Shown here: piece by piece, positions 18,062 through 26,293 of the stretch
Numbering within the stretch: the stretch's first letter is position 1
Layout of the letters: each line of letters opens with the position of its first letter
Assembly: GCA_934757245.1 (NCBI GenBank)
Contig: CAKVLH010000006.1
Span: 34,216 to 98,215 of the forward strand
Direction of reading: 5' to 3'
Origin: an uncultured Candidatus Melainabacteria bacterium
Lineage (GTDB): Bacteria; Cyanobacteriota; Vampirovibrionia; Gastranaerophilales; Gastranaerophilaceae
Length of the DNA stretch: 64,000 nucleotides
Notes under the pieces: generated by a model
The model's database searches: none
Told to the model about the DNA's origin: nothing
The model's input: the letters and a program-made list of their open reading frames with translations, nothing else
Position numbers and translations under genes: made by a program

Positions 18062-19045
18062 ATGACAACGATTTTAGTAACAGGTGGTGCGGGATTTATC
18101 GGGAGTTGTTTTATTAGGCATGAATTAAAAAAGCATCCCGATTACAACATAATAAATCTTGACGCGCTTACTTATTGCGGAAATCTCGAAAATCTAAAAG
18201 ATGTTGAAAACAATCCAAACTACAGATTTGTACACGGAAATATTTGCGATAAAAACCTCGTGCGTGAATTAATTGATGAGGTCGACTGTGTTATAAATTT
18301 TGCAGCAGAATCTCACGTTGATAATTCAATTAAAAATCCTGAAATATTTATAGAAACAAATGTTCAAGGAACTTTAAATCTGTTACAAGCCTCAAAAGAA
18401 ATTGGTATCGAACGATTTTTACAAGTTTCTACCGACGAAGTTTATGGGAGCTTAGGACAAACTGGTTATTTCTATGAAACAACACCACTCGCTCCAAATA
18501 GCCCTTATTCTGCAAGTAAAGCAAGCGCTGATATGCTTGTTCGCGCATATAGAGAGACTTATGGTTTGCCGACTTTAAACACTAGATGTTCAAACAATTA
18601 TGGGCCTTATCAATATCCGGAAAAATTAATTCCATTCTTTATTTCAAAACTCTTAAAAAATGAAAAAGTGCCTGTTTATGGCGACGGACTTAACATTAGA
18701 GATTGGTTATATGTTTATGATCATTGCGAAGCGATAGATGTAGTTTTACATAGAGGAAAAGTCGGCGAAATTTACAATATTGGCGGACATAATGAAAAAA
18801 CTAATCTTGAGATTACAAAACTTATATTAAGTGTTATGGGTAAAGACGAAAATTCAATAGAATACGTCGAAGATAGACTGGGGCACGATAAGCGTTATGC
18901 CATCTCAAACAATAAAATTACAACAGAACTCGACTGGACGCCGTCATTAACGTTTGAAGAAGGTATTAAGTTAACAATTGACTGGTATTTGAGCAATCAA
19001 GATTGGATAAAAAATATAGAAACAAAGAAAGCGGGTTTGAGATGA
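18062..19045 (+). CDS. rfbB: dTDP-glucose 4,6-dehydratase
   Basis: Second step of dTDP-rhamnose synthesis, converting dTDP-glucose to the 4-keto-6-deoxy sugar. 327 residues, short-chain dehydrogenase fold. The NAD-binding loop is TGGAGFIGS near residue 7. The active-site region has STDEVYG and YSASKAS (Tyr-x-x-x-Lys). RCSNNYGPYQYPEKLIPFFI is the family signature. AGAAGGATA lies upstream. Its stop codon overlaps (ATGA) the start of a decayed rfbA, so the product pathway looks broken in this locus. Confidence 0.95.
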   Translation: MTTILVTGGAGFIGSCFIRHELKKHPDYNIINLDALTYCGNLENLKDVENNPNYRFVHGNICDKNLVRELIDEVDCVINFAAESHVDNSIKNPEIFIETNVQGTLNLLQASKEIGIERFLQVSTDEVYGSLGQTGYFYETTPLAPNSPYSASKASADMLVRAYRETYGLPTLNTRCSNNYGPYQYPEKLIPFFISKLLKNEKVPVYGDGLNIRDWLYVYDHCEAIDVVLHRGKVGEIYNIGGHNEKTNLEITKLILSVMGKDENSIEYVEDRLGHDKRYAISNNKITTELDWTPSLTFEEGIKLTIDWYLSNQDWIKNIETKKAGLR

Positions 19046-19203
19046 AAGGAATTGTGTTAGCAGAAAATTCACGATATTCTTATATTTACATACCCAATGA
19101 TTTAAAAATTTTTTAAACCCATTTCGGTGATGATTCTCATTTCAAAATAAATTTTTCTTATGAAGTTCAACTACAGCAAAATAAGCTAGCACAAGATTTA
19201 TAA
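19042..19203 (+). pseudogene. rfbA: rfbA remnant (glucose-1-phosphate thymidylyltransferase)
   Basis: The start MKGIVLAE overlaps the rfbB stop as in real rfb operons, but then about 40 codons are missing, including the nucleotide-binding GG-x-GTRL loop. The reading goes on with IPNDLKIF, a stop at 19114, then in the same frame GDDSHFKINFSYEVQ and KLAQDL before a second stop. These match the family blocks P-x-DLP-x-F, GDGSxFGIxxxYxVQ and GLAQA. The gene therefore suffered an internal deletion, nonsense changes and 3' loss. Confidence 0.8.
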
Positions 19204-19418
19204 TTAGAGAAAATCAAGGCATTAAAATTACTTACCTAAAATAAATTGATATTAAAATGAGGTTTATACCCATAGAGAAGTATAGAAAAATCCACAAATG
19301 AAAGTGTTAACGAGTTTTTAAGTACGTTCGTTAAAAAATCACATGTCGGTAAAAAACGAAAACAGAATTTAAACAATGCACAAGTAAATTGGATTTTATC
19401 CAATTTACAAATTTAAAT
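19204..19418. other. degenerate stretch with a coding-like fragment
   Basis: No intact gene. From about 19288 the plus strand reads STNESVNEFLSTFVKK then KRKQNLNNAQVNWIL to a stop at 19414, without a start codon: a likely 3' remnant of a lost gene, ending at the border of the first degenerate module. Confidence 0.4.
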
Positions 19419-19577
19419 AATGTCGCTAGGGTGCCACAACAGGAACACTACGACAAAAAAATCTTACAACAATTAACCAACAAATGCAATATTTATTGCA
19501 AATTGGCTTTACTCTTAAAATTAGATACACAAACACATTATAATATTAGAATAATTCTAGGCTTAGAAAAGCTTTAA
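19419..19577 (+). repeat. degenerate repeat module, copy A
   Basis: About 52 codons opening AATGTCG, reading NVARVPQQEHYDKKIL, then NIYCKLALLLKL and YNIRIILGL before a stop. The pattern D-K-x-I ... NIY-x-(R/K) ... YYNMRxALGL is shared with copies B (19948) and D (21725), and its first third with copy C (21131). Confidence 0.6.
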
Positions 19578-19587
19578 AATAATATTG

Positions 19588-19884
19588 TTATTTGTTTAGT
19601 AAATTGTTTAAAGGTTTATCAAAACCTAGTGTAGAAAGTATTCCTGCAAAAAACATTAAAACAGAATTTGGCTTACTTTCTTTAGTGACAGGCGACAAGT
19701 TTTGTATCAATTTTTTATTGGCTAATGCGACCTTTTCATCAACTCTTTTACCACCAGCAATGAACAATTTAATAGAACCTGGCATCCCTTTTTTTACACG
19801 AACAAATTTATTATCAATACATTTTACATTTACGTATCCATTAAAACTTGTTGAATTTGATTGTGATAATTTATTAATTTGCAT
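19588..19884 (-). CDS. small hypothetical protein with N-terminal SFNG motif
   Basis: 98 residues from ATG 19884, with AAAGGAG upstream; a GTG three codons earlier is less well placed. The N-terminus MQINKLSQSNSTSFNGYVNV carries the F-N-G motif seen in unrelated proteins of this window. The C-terminus has a hydrophobic stretch, VLMFFAGILSTLGF (about 76-89), that could sit in a membrane. Not recognised. Confidence 0.65.
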   Translation of the reverse strand: MQINKLSQSNSTSFNGYVNVKCIDNKFVRVKKGMPGSIKLFIAGGKRVDEKVALANKKLIQNLSPVTKESKPNSVLMFFAGILSTLGFDKPLNNLLNK

Positions 19885-19947
19885 AATACACACTCCTTTT
19901 GTACTTATATAAAAATCGCTAAAAATATAATTTGCTAAATGTTTAAA

Positions 19948-20109
19948 AATGGTGTCGAAGAGGTTACTATTCTAGAACCCATTGACAACGGAATTGTATC
20001 ACAAGAAATATTGTCGAACAACATTTATCATAGAATTGTACATATTATGAAACTATCAACGCAAGAGTATTACAATATGAGAACGGCATTGGGTTTAAAG
20101 TGTGCTTAA
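19948..20109 (+). repeat. degenerate repeat module, copy B
   Basis: Reads NGVEEVTILEPIDNGIVSQE, then NNIYHRIVHIMKL and EYYNMRTALGLKCA with a stop at the end. It is the best-preserved copy, but no start codon precedes it. Confidence 0.6.
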
Positions 20110-20328
20110 ATTATTTCCCATGAATATCTATTGTAAAGCAAACACACATACCACAACTACATAATGTTATACACATTTACATGTTTGATGTCCATAACAC
20201 AATACCACTCATGCCAGTCCTCACTCAACTCTATAAGCCTTGCCAAGTGTTTTGCAGGATAATTTTTCTGTTCTGTTTTTATCAAACTCGCTAAAAGCAG
20301 CGTGAGCGGCCTCTCTTGGAATGTTTGA
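20110..20328 (-). other. intergenic stretch with decayed coding traces downstream of higA
   Basis: On the minus strand two frames give short coding-like fragments: IPREAAHAAFSEFDKNRTEK in one, and PAKHLARLIELSEDWHEWYC in another. Neither has a start codon or full length. They may be pieces of one frameshifted gene. Confidence 0.35.
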
Positions 20329-20628
20329 TTAACACATAGCCTTGATTGGTTGTATTCTACTTATATCATCAGCAATTTCACGTTTAGCAACTCTTAGTTC
20401 ATAATCTTCTTGATAGCGTAAGAAATAACCTTGCGAAAGTCCAAAATATGTGGTCAAACGCAAGTCTGTATCCGCAGTAATTCTTCTTTGTCCTTTTATA
20501 ATTTGATGAATTCTGTTTGGAGGAACAAATATTGCATTAGCTAAAGCATTTTGTGTAAGGTTAAATGGCTCAATGAATTCTTCTTTGAGCATTTCGCCAA
20601 CGGTCGTAAGTTCAATATATTCAGTCAT
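20329..20628 (-). CDS. higA: HigA-type antitoxin (XRE HTH)
   Basis: 99 residues. The HTH reads LTQNALANAIFVPPNRIHQIIKGQRRITADTDL, a textbook HigA/VapI antitoxin domain, followed by FGLSQGYFLRYQEDYELRVA. It binds and neutralises the HigB toxin and represses its own promoter. It lies downstream of higB, the usual inverted order for this pair, with its own promoter in the 96-base gap. GGAG precedes the ATG. Confidence 0.93.
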   Translation of the reverse strand: MTEYIELTTVGEMLKEEFIEPFNLTQNALANAIFVPPNRIHQIIKGQRRITADTDLRLTTYFGLSQGYFLRYQEDYELRVAKREIADDISRIQPIKAMC

Positions 20629-20662
20629 TGCAATATCTCCAAATTGTTTATCATCTATTTAT

Positions 20663-20691
20663 ATTATACAGTACGTACCACGTAATTTCAA
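20663..20691 (-). promoter_or_regulatory. higA promoter with palindromic operator
   Basis: On the minus strand TTGAAA and TATAAT are separated by 17 bases. A palindrome TACGT-GGT-ACGTA (20672-20684) fills the spacer. HigA binding there would give feedback control, and a separate antitoxin promoter would keep HigA in excess. Confidence 0.65.
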
Positions 20692-20724
20692 CCCCATAAA
20701 AGCATTTTGTTAAGATAGGTTAAA

Positions 20725-21009
20725 TTAACCGTGATAGTCTACTATTTCAACATCAAATGAATGGTTGTCTAACCAACGAAAACAAATTCTAAACTGGTCG
20801 TTAATACGGATAGAGTATTGTCCTTGCCTGTCTCTTGTTAGAGCTTCCAAATGATTACTCGGTGGTATCTTCAAGTCATCAAGAACCGAAGCTACATGTA
20901 ACATTCTCAACTTTTGCAATGCACGTTTTTGAATATCGTGTGGTAACTTCTTTGAAAACTTTTCATTCCATATCTTCTCTGTTTCTTTGCATTTGAAAGA
21001 TTTAATCAT
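20725..21009 (-). CDS. higB: HigB-type toxin (RelE/ParE superfamily mRNA interferase)
   Basis: 94 residues. The sequence follows HigB: FKCKETEKIWNEKFSKKLP, KRALQKLRMLHVASVLDDL, PPSNHLEALTRDRQGQYSIR and NDQFRICFRW near the end. Such toxins cut mRNA on translating ribosomes. First gene of the higBA pair. The locus lies among element scars, consistent with a mobile or stabilising role. Confidence 0.93.
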   Translation of the reverse strand: MIKSFKCKETEKIWNEKFSKKLPHDIQKRALQKLRMLHVASVLDDLKIPPSNHLEALTRDRQGQYSIRINDQFRICFRWLDNHSFDVEIVDYHG

Positions 21010-21040
21010 GATTTTATTCTACCATGTAATAATAACAATG

Positions 21041-21156
21041 AACATCCTGACGTTAATGAATTGGTAGACTATGGAACCCGCAAAAAGCTTTTGAATACTA
21101 AAATAGAGCCTAATTTAGACGGCTCTATAAAAATGTCGACGAAGTTGCTATTTTAG
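21041..21156 (+). pseudogene. 3' remnant of a large serine recombinase
   Basis: In frame it reads HPDVNELVDYGTRKKLLNTK then EPNLDGSIK to a stop. This aligns with the last residues of the intact recombinase at 29736 ([21 protein letters not shown]), and the DNA is similar over about 80 bases (GGAACCCG, GGCTCTA and the closing AATGTCG). The rest of that gene is missing. Confidence 0.65.
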
Positions 21157-21215
21157 AGTTCTATGACAAGAAAATAGTAGTCAAGTTAGGTAAAATTGCA
21201 ATAATTGTCAGATTT
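21131..21215 (+). repeat. degenerate repeat module, copy C (partial)
   Basis: Starts at the AATGTCG that ends the recombinase remnant and reads NVDEVAILEFYDKKIVVK, matching the first third of copies A, B and D. Similarity then fades. Confidence 0.5.
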
Positions 21216-21227
21216 AGTTTGATATAT

Positions 21228-21707
21228 CTACTTTCGATTATTTTTGAAATAATTATCTAAATAAAGCTTTATAAGATATGGAGACAAAACAAATAATATT
21301 AATATATATGTCCAGAAGCTTGTATTTGCCTCTGAATACACTTCGTATTTAATTTGTGGATTAATTAAATAGTCATTAAATCTTTTTTGTTCAATCTTAA
21401 AGACATAATTAATGTCTTTAAGACGAGATTGATGATTCCAATAATAAATAAATGGAGCCAAGTTATCATATGTCAAATATAAATGATGCCATGTTCTATG
21501 TTTATTAGCAAGAGAAATGTCTTTATAAAATAAAACAGTTTTATTGTTGATGTTTTGTTTGTGATGATATTTTATTAAACCAAAATATTCATGTGTAATT
21601 TTACATTCATAACTTTTATTACAAATCATTGATTCTTTAGTAGGATGAAAATACACAAATATGATAAATAAACACGAGAATAATAAAAGAAAAAAACACT
21701 TCTTCAT
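21228..21707 (-). CDS. hypothetical membrane protein
   Basis: 159 residues from ATG 21707, preceded by AAGGAAT. There are two membrane segments, about residues 2-19 (KKCFFLLLFSCLFIIFVYF) and 130-147 (FWTYILILFVLSPYLIKLYL), with about 110 residues between them that would face the periplasm. Aromatic and basic residues are frequent. Not recognised; probable island cargo. Confidence 0.6.
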   Translation of the reverse strand: MKKCFFLLLFSCLFIIFVYFHPTKESMICNKSYECKITHEYFGLIKYHHKQNINNKTVLFYKDISLANKHRTWHHLYLTYDNLAPFIYYWNHQSRLKDINYVFKIEQKRFNDYLINPQIKYEVYSEANTSFWTYILILFVLSPYLIKLYLDNYFKNNRK

Positions 21708-21724
21708 TACAAAATTCCTTAGAA

Positions 21725-21887
21725 ATAATGTAGTTATTGTGCCAATACTGGAACCCTGCGACAAGGGGATTGTAACATACAAAACTAGTATTGTAAACAT
21801 CTACCAAAGGGTTATAAGCATATTGAATGAATCTGCAAGTGGGTATTACAACATGAAAATGGCATTAAAAGGAAATTCACATAGTTA
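21725..21887 (+). repeat. degenerate repeat module, copy D
   Basis: Reads NNVVIVPILEPCDKGIVTYK, NIYQRVISIL and GYYNMKMALKGN. The same pattern and length as copies A and B. The first bases overlap the start region of the divergent membrane-protein gene. Confidence 0.55.
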
Positions 21888-21967
21888 ACTTAACATTTAC
21901 TGTATCTACTCTTGCTTCGAGTATAATCAAAGAATGGACAAACAAAAAACACAAAAAGAATTACTTG

Positions 21968-22087
21968 ATGTTAATAAAAATATTATCAGACGAAAAACTC
22001 CAAAATGAATTAATTGTAAATCAAGCAGAATTATTAAAAGAATTGATAGCAGACATAAAAACGAATATTAATAGTTCTAAAAATTAA
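21968..22087 (+). CDS. possible 39-residue peptide or frameshifted remnant
   Basis: The frame MLIKILSDEKLQNELIVNQA followed by ELLKELIADIKTN is strongly helical and ends in a stop. No ribosome site is visible. An ATG at 21934 in another frame (MDKQKTQKELLDVNKN) could join it through a one-base shift, so this may be a broken small gene. Confidence 0.25.
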   Translation: MLIKILSDEKLQNELIVNQAELLKELIADIKTNINSSKN

Positions 22088-22104
22088 TAGTTTTTATTAC
22101 AACA

Positions 22105-22134
22105 TTGACAAAATAGCATAAAATCTGAGATAAT
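22105..22134 (+). promoter_or_regulatory. promoter of the sce7726-sce7725-RES cassette
   Basis: TTGACA (22105-22110) and GATAAT (22129-22134) with an 18-base spacer, 26 bases before the first ATG. Confidence 0.6.
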
Positions 22135-22159
22135 AGATATATGATACGCTGGGTATTTT

Positions 22160-23011
22160 ATGACTAAAAATGATAATACATTATTAAATAGAGTATTTTC
22201 AAGAAATACACTAAAAGCATTATTAAATGAATCAGAAAAAGATAATGCTTATTATGCTGTATTAAGACGTTATATAAATGAGCCTTACAATAAAAATCAT
22301 AAAACCTTGATAAGTGAAATTTATCATAATTTGAAAGATAAATATAGAAATGAATATTATTATAAAAATACTTTATTAAACAGATTATTATTCAAAGAAC
22401 ATAATCCATTAAATACAGTGGCGTTAACAGAAATTCCAGTAGGAAAATCTATTGCTGATTTTATTATGATAAATGGTAAAGCAATAGTTTATGAAATTAA
22501 AACCGAACTTGATAATTTTGAAAGACTAGATAGTCAATTAGAAAATTATTATAAAGCTTTTGATAATGTATGCGTTGTTACTTCTGAAAACAATCTGGAT
22601 GCGATTCAAAGTAAATTAAATAAGATTAATATTGGCATTTATTATATAAGTAAAAGAGGAGCATTAAAAAAACTTAGGAAACCTATTTCCGATATGTCTA
22701 ATTTGGATTATGAAATAATATTTAAAATTTTGCGAAAAAAGGAATATGAAACCATTATATCAAAATATTATGATTTGCCACAAGTTACGCAATTTAAATA
22801 TTATCAGGCATGTAAAGATTTATTTTTTACAATTCCGTTAGCTAATATGTATAATGATTTTAAAGAACAATTAAAAACAAGAAGTAATATAGACATTGAA
22901 CTAATTTCTGATGTTCCAAAAGAAATTAAAAGTGTAGTTTATTTTTCTCGATTGAAACAAAAAGAATATGATAAGTTAAACTTGTTTTTAAATAAAGAAT
23001 ATGGAGGTTAA
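22160..23011 (+). CDS. sce7726-family protein (nuclease-like)
   Basis: 283 residues, first gene of a tight three-gene cassette. The middle has the PD-(D/E)xK-like core expected of sce7726 proteins: SIADFIMINGKAIVYEIKTE (Asp, then E-x-K, about residues 94-113), followed by LDNFERLDSQLENYYKAFDN and VCVVTSENN. This suggests a restriction-type nuclease fold, not shown biochemically. The C-terminal third is helical. A weak ribosome site precedes the ATG. The next gene starts two bases after its stop, with GGAGG inside its last codons. Very A/T-rich like the rest of the cassette, as for acquired DNA. Confidence 0.8.
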   Translation: MTKNDNTLLNRVFSRNTLKALLNESEKDNAYYAVLRRYINEPYNKNHKTLISEIYHNLKDKYRNEYYYKNTLLNRLLFKEHNPLNTVALTEIPVGKSIADFIMINGKAIVYEIKTELDNFERLDSQLENYYKAFDNVCVVTSENNLDAIQSKLNKINIGIYYISKRGALKKLRKPISDMSNLDYEIIFKILRKKEYETIISKYYDLPQVTQFKYYQACKDLFFTIPLANMYNDFKEQLKTRSNIDIELISDVPKEIKSVVYFSRLKQKEYDKLNLFLNKEYGG

Positions 23012-23012
23012 T

Positions 23013-23933
23013 ATGTATTTCCCATACTTAAGAGGACGACAATTTGAACTTATTGCTTTAAGAGAATTATTACAACATAAACTTATCGGGGAACATATAT
23101 ACCCAATAGTCGAGCCAGTAAAACTTTCAAGTACCATAATAAAGACTGTTGAATTATATCAAAAAGAAAATCGCAATATAGGTATTATTATGAATCCTTG
23201 CGTTGGAAATCTTAATAATGAAAAATTAAAAAATAATGAAGATAAAATTTGCAAAAATCTTCAAAAGCTTATTAATAATAACAACATCAAAGAGGCTTAT
23301 CATTTAAGTAAAAATTTAAATACCTTTACTGATGATTTATCAAACATAATACTCATTGCAAAGAATCGAGACGCTAGTGTTTTCTATAACAATTTTTATT
23401 CGCCAACCCTTCAGCCTTCCTATACTTTAATGTTAGATGAATCAGATTTTAGAAGGAATATAAGAAACAGAACGAGAGTTTTATTAGCGGATAATTTCAA
23501 TAAGCAATCAAAAAATGCCAATTACAATGGAGATGAGTTTTTTACAAGAGACCATTTGTTTTATGATTCTGATGGATATGTCGGTTTTTCAGATTTTTCA
23601 ATAGTTGGTGACGAATATAAAGAATCTGGTTTCGCTCCGTATGCTGTCGCTATTCACATAGTATATCTTGATAAAAACCAAGAAATGAGGGTTAAGCACT
23701 TCGTTTCTGATACGAATGACGACTATACAGATACAGTAAAGAAATTTAAAGAAGCTTTAGATAAATTAGTAGCTTGGAATAGAGATATGCAACTTGATAC
23801 TTACGGAATGAAAGAATTTGAGAGATTGCACAGAGAAGAATCTTATCCTGGATTGGGTACGGTTAAAAAATTATCTATAATGCATCATATCGAATTAGTA
23901 AATAACTTTTTAGAGAATAGAGAGAATCATTAA
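23013..23933 (+). CDS. sce7725-family (beta-family) protein
   Basis: 306 residues from ATG 23013, with GGAGG at 23003-23007; a start four codons earlier is poorer. The opening MYFPYLRGRQFELIALREL and the early IYPIVEPVK are hallmarks of the sce7725 family, which regularly accompanies sce7726. Other features are FTRDHLFYDSDGYVGFSDFS and SYPGLGTVKKLSIMHHIELV. Enzymatic activity is unknown; the family is related to phage-type 'beta' proteins. Its TAA shares a base with the next ATG (TAATG), so translation is coupled. Confidence 0.8.
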   Translation: MYFPYLRGRQFELIALRELLQHKLIGEHIYPIVEPVKLSSTIIKTVELYQKENRNIGIIMNPCVGNLNNEKLKNNEDKICKNLQKLINNNNIKEAYHLSKNLNTFTDDLSNIILIAKNRDASVFYNNFYSPTLQPSYTLMLDESDFRRNIRNRTRVLLADNFNKQSKNANYNGDEFFTRDHLFYDSDGYVGFSDFSIVGDEYKESGFAPYAVAIHIVYLDKNQEMRVKHFVSDTNDDYTDTVKKFKEALDKLVAWNRDMQLDTYGMKEFERLHREESYPGLGTVKKLSIMHHIELVNNFLENRENH

Positions 23934-25039
23934 TGAGATTATGTAGTAATTGCTTTAGTGATTCCGAAATAAGAGGAATCATAGATAGTATTTATAATAA
24001 AGATGTTTGTGATATTTTTGGTATAGAAACAGAACATATATATGATACTTCAAAACATTCTGAACTTACACCTTATTTTGAATCATTAATAAATATATAT
24101 ACACCTTTAAGTAAATCAGAGTCTGATATTGATAAGTCTAAATCATTAAGTTTAAAATATGATATATTAGATAGATGGGATATTTTTAAATCTAACATTA
24201 CACAAGAACAGGCATATTTAGTTTTAAAAAATATCTGTCAAGAAAAATATTCTGCAACCCCTGAATTATTTGATAATGATGTTATTATAGAAGAATTTTA
24301 TGATGATGAATATAAAACTAAACATTCTTTATTAAAAACTTATTCTTGGGAAAATTTTACTGAAAATTTAATTAAAAACAACAGATATCATACCAACCAT
24401 TTCAATGAAAAAATTTTAGAATTGTTTTGTCCTAAGATTGTAAAACAGTATAAAAAGGGGGCAAAATTTTATAGAGGACGTATTTCTTCAAAAGAAGGTT
24501 ATCATTTTAACAATATGGGAGCTCCTGATTTTAAAAATTCTAGAGATGGAAGAGTTAATGCTTGTGGAGTGGAATGTCTATATTTAGCAAGTGAAGTTAA
24601 AACTACAATTAGTGAAGTTAGAGCTGGTACTTCCGATTATGTTACAGTAGGAATATTTGAGTTACAAGAAGATATTAATATTGTTGATTTAAAAAGAATA
24701 GACAAAATCAGCCCATTTACATTAGATGAAAATGAAATATCATTAGTAGATTATGCAATTAACAAAAGGTTTCTACACAAAATAAATGAAGAAATGGGGA
24801 AAGTAATTAAACAAAGTGATTCAAGACTGGATTATATTCCAACTCAATACATTAGTGATTACATAAAAAGTATAGAAGCAAATACTGGCGGTAAATTGTA
24901 CTCAGGAATAGAATATAATAGTACATTATGTGATTCAGGTTACAATTTGGCAATTTTTTACCCAAATTTGTTTAAATGCATCGAAACCCAAATATACGAG
25001 GTCAATTCTTTAACTTATAATTTTAAAGAAATTGAGTAA
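23933..25039 (+). CDS. RES-domain protein with HEPN-like N-terminal region (candidate toxin/effector)
   Basis: 368 residues. It starts with a CxxC (LCSNCFSD), has a long helical segment to about residue 165 (HEPN/RES N-terminal type), then a RES domain: FYRGRISSKEG with the first arginine, GRVNACGVECLYLASEVKTT and ISEVRAG with the glutamate and serine typical of the fold. RES toxins such as MbcT/Res consume NAD+. Here no Xre antitoxin is adjacent; instead the gene is coupled to sce7726 and sce7725. That suggests a three-part immunity or abortive-infection cassette with this protein as effector (inference). Confidence 0.8.
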   Translation: MRLCSNCFSDSEIRGIIDSIYNKDVCDIFGIETEHIYDTSKHSELTPYFESLINIYTPLSKSESDIDKSKSLSLKYDILDRWDIFKSNITQEQAYLVLKNICQEKYSATPELFDNDVIIEEFYDDEYKTKHSLLKTYSWENFTENLIKNNRYHTNHFNEKILELFCPKIVKQYKKGAKFYRGRISSKEGYHFNNMGAPDFKNSRDGRVNACGVECLYLASEVKTTISEVRAGTSDYVTVGIFELQEDINIVDLKRIDKISPFTLDENEISLVDYAINKRFLHKINEEMGKVIKQSDSRLDYIPTQYISDYIKSIEANTGGKLYSGIEYNSTLCDSGYNLAIFYPNLFKCIETQIYEVNSLTYNFKEIE

Positions 25040-25090
25040 CTTTTCGCAAAGGTACACATATACGAACAGTATATTTTAAGCTAAAAATGC

Positions 25091-25176
25091 ATTCGTAAAA
25101 CTCTATTAAGTTTATTTACGAATATTCGCATATTATATTGACTTATGCGAATAGAAGTGTCATAATATTAGTACAA
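25091..25176. promoter_or_regulatory. two inverted repeats and promoter upstream of the resolvase (res-like site)
   Basis: ATTCGTAAA (25091-25099) pairs with TTTACGAAT (25115-25123), and TATTCGCATA (25123-25132) with TATGCGAATA (25144-25153). The half-sites are related (ATTCGYAWA). TTGACT lies in the second repeat, and CATAAT follows 17 bases later. This layout fits resolvase-binding subsites with autoregulation. Confidence 0.6.
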
Positions 25177-25197
25177 AACTAATTCATCGGAGGCATT

Positions 25198-25797
25198 ATG
25201 ACTATTAAAATATTTGGTTATTGCAGAGTATCTACTAATGAACAAAAAGAGGATAGACAACTCCAAGCTATGCTTGATTTGGGTATTAATGAAAGAGATA
25301 TTTTTGTTGACAAATGTAGTGGTAAAGATTTTGCAAGACCCCAATATCAAGCATTAAAACTTCAGCTTCGAGAAGGAGATGTTCTTGTAATTAAGTCCAT
25401 TGACCGTTTAGGAAGAAATTACAAGCAGATTTGTGATGAATGGAGAGAAATTACTAGAGATATAAAGGCAAACATTAAAGTTATTGATATGCCCGTACTG
25501 GATACAACTAAGACTGATGGGCTTATTGGTGAAGTAATTTCTGATATTGTCTTACAATTATTAAGCTATGTAGCAGAACAAGAAAGAGCTTTTATTAAGC
25601 AAAGACAAGCAGAAGGTATACAAATTGCAAAAGAAAAAGGTAAAAGACTAGGCAAGCCTCCGATTCAATATCCTGACAATTGGAAAAAAATATATACTAT
25701 TTGGAAAAGTGGAAATATTACAGCAAGAGAAGCAATGAAACAAATGAATCTTAAGCCAACGTCTTTTTATAAATTAGCTAAGAATTATAAAGAATAA
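25198..25797 (+). CDS. small serine recombinase (resolvase/invertase)
   Basis: 199 residues. The catalytic Ser12 is in GYCRVSTNEQKEDRQ. IKSIDRLGRNY and the long E helix (LLSYVAEQERAFIKQRQAEGI) are typical of the Tn3-resolvase/Hin family. The C-terminal HTH spans about 160-195. It would resolve cointegrates, keep plasmid-like elements monomeric, or invert DNA. CGGAGG sits seven bases before the ATG. The inverted repeats just upstream are its likely site. It marks a former or present replicon within the island. Confidence 0.93.
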   Translation: MTIKIFGYCRVSTNEQKEDRQLQAMLDLGINERDIFVDKCSGKDFARPQYQALKLQLREGDVLVIKSIDRLGRNYKQICDEWREITRDIKANIKVIDMPVLDTTKTDGLIGEVISDIVLQLLSYVAEQERAFIKQRQAEGIQIAKEKGKRLGKPPIQYPDNWKKIYTIWKSGNITAREAMKQMNLKPTSFYKLAKNYKE

Positions 25798-26039
25798 TCT
25801 AAAAGATATCCCCCGTACTTTAGTTCGGACAAAGAAATGTGTTTTGCGCCTAAGCAGGAGATACTAAATATAAAACATTGTAATTATACACCGCCACAAG
25901 CCATATGTAGCAAGGGCTTATTTATGTGTTTAAAAAAGCGATGTCCTAGAATCGATTTTTATTGTGTACTTGATAATTTATACCTATTTGCAATTTTACA
26001 GGGCTTTAAATTGCTTGTTGTAGCATTAGATTTAATTGT

Positions 26040-26282
26040 TTACTTATATGTACCAAGTTTTTGACCTTTTGTTGAATACTTAATTACCTTACCACTTGAA
26101 TCTCGTTTATAGGTATATTGTTTTTGTCCTTTGGAATTATAAACATCTGTTTTCCCATTTGAGTAGGTTTTGGTGAATCCAGTAGTCTGCCCTTTATTAT
26201 TTTTTATGTAGTGTTTTTCATAAGCAAAGGTAGGCATGGCAACTATTGAAAATAAAATTGTTAATAATAAAAATTTTTTCAT
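26040..26282 (-). CDS. small exported protein with YxxKGQ repeats
   Basis: 80 residues, starting with a signal peptide (MKKFLLLTILFSIVAMPTFA, cleavage after residue 20). The mature part repeats a motif around K-G-Q with flanking Tyr/Thr: NNKGQTTG, NSKGQKQYTYK, STKGQKLGTYK, resembling short surface repeat proteins. AGAAAGG precedes the ATG. First of three minus-strand genes with membrane or export features. Function unknown. Confidence 0.75.
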   Translation of the reverse strand: MKKFLLLTILFSIVAMPTFAYEKHYIKNNKGQTTGFTKTYSNGKTDVYNSKGQKQYTYKRDSSGKVIKYSTKGQKLGTYK

Positions 26283-26293
26283 AAAAAACCTTT

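Noticed and set aside
25837..26064. 75-codon open frame on the plus strand after the resolvase
   Set aside because: No ribosome site, unusual composition, and it overlaps the 3' end of a well-supported exported protein on the other strand.
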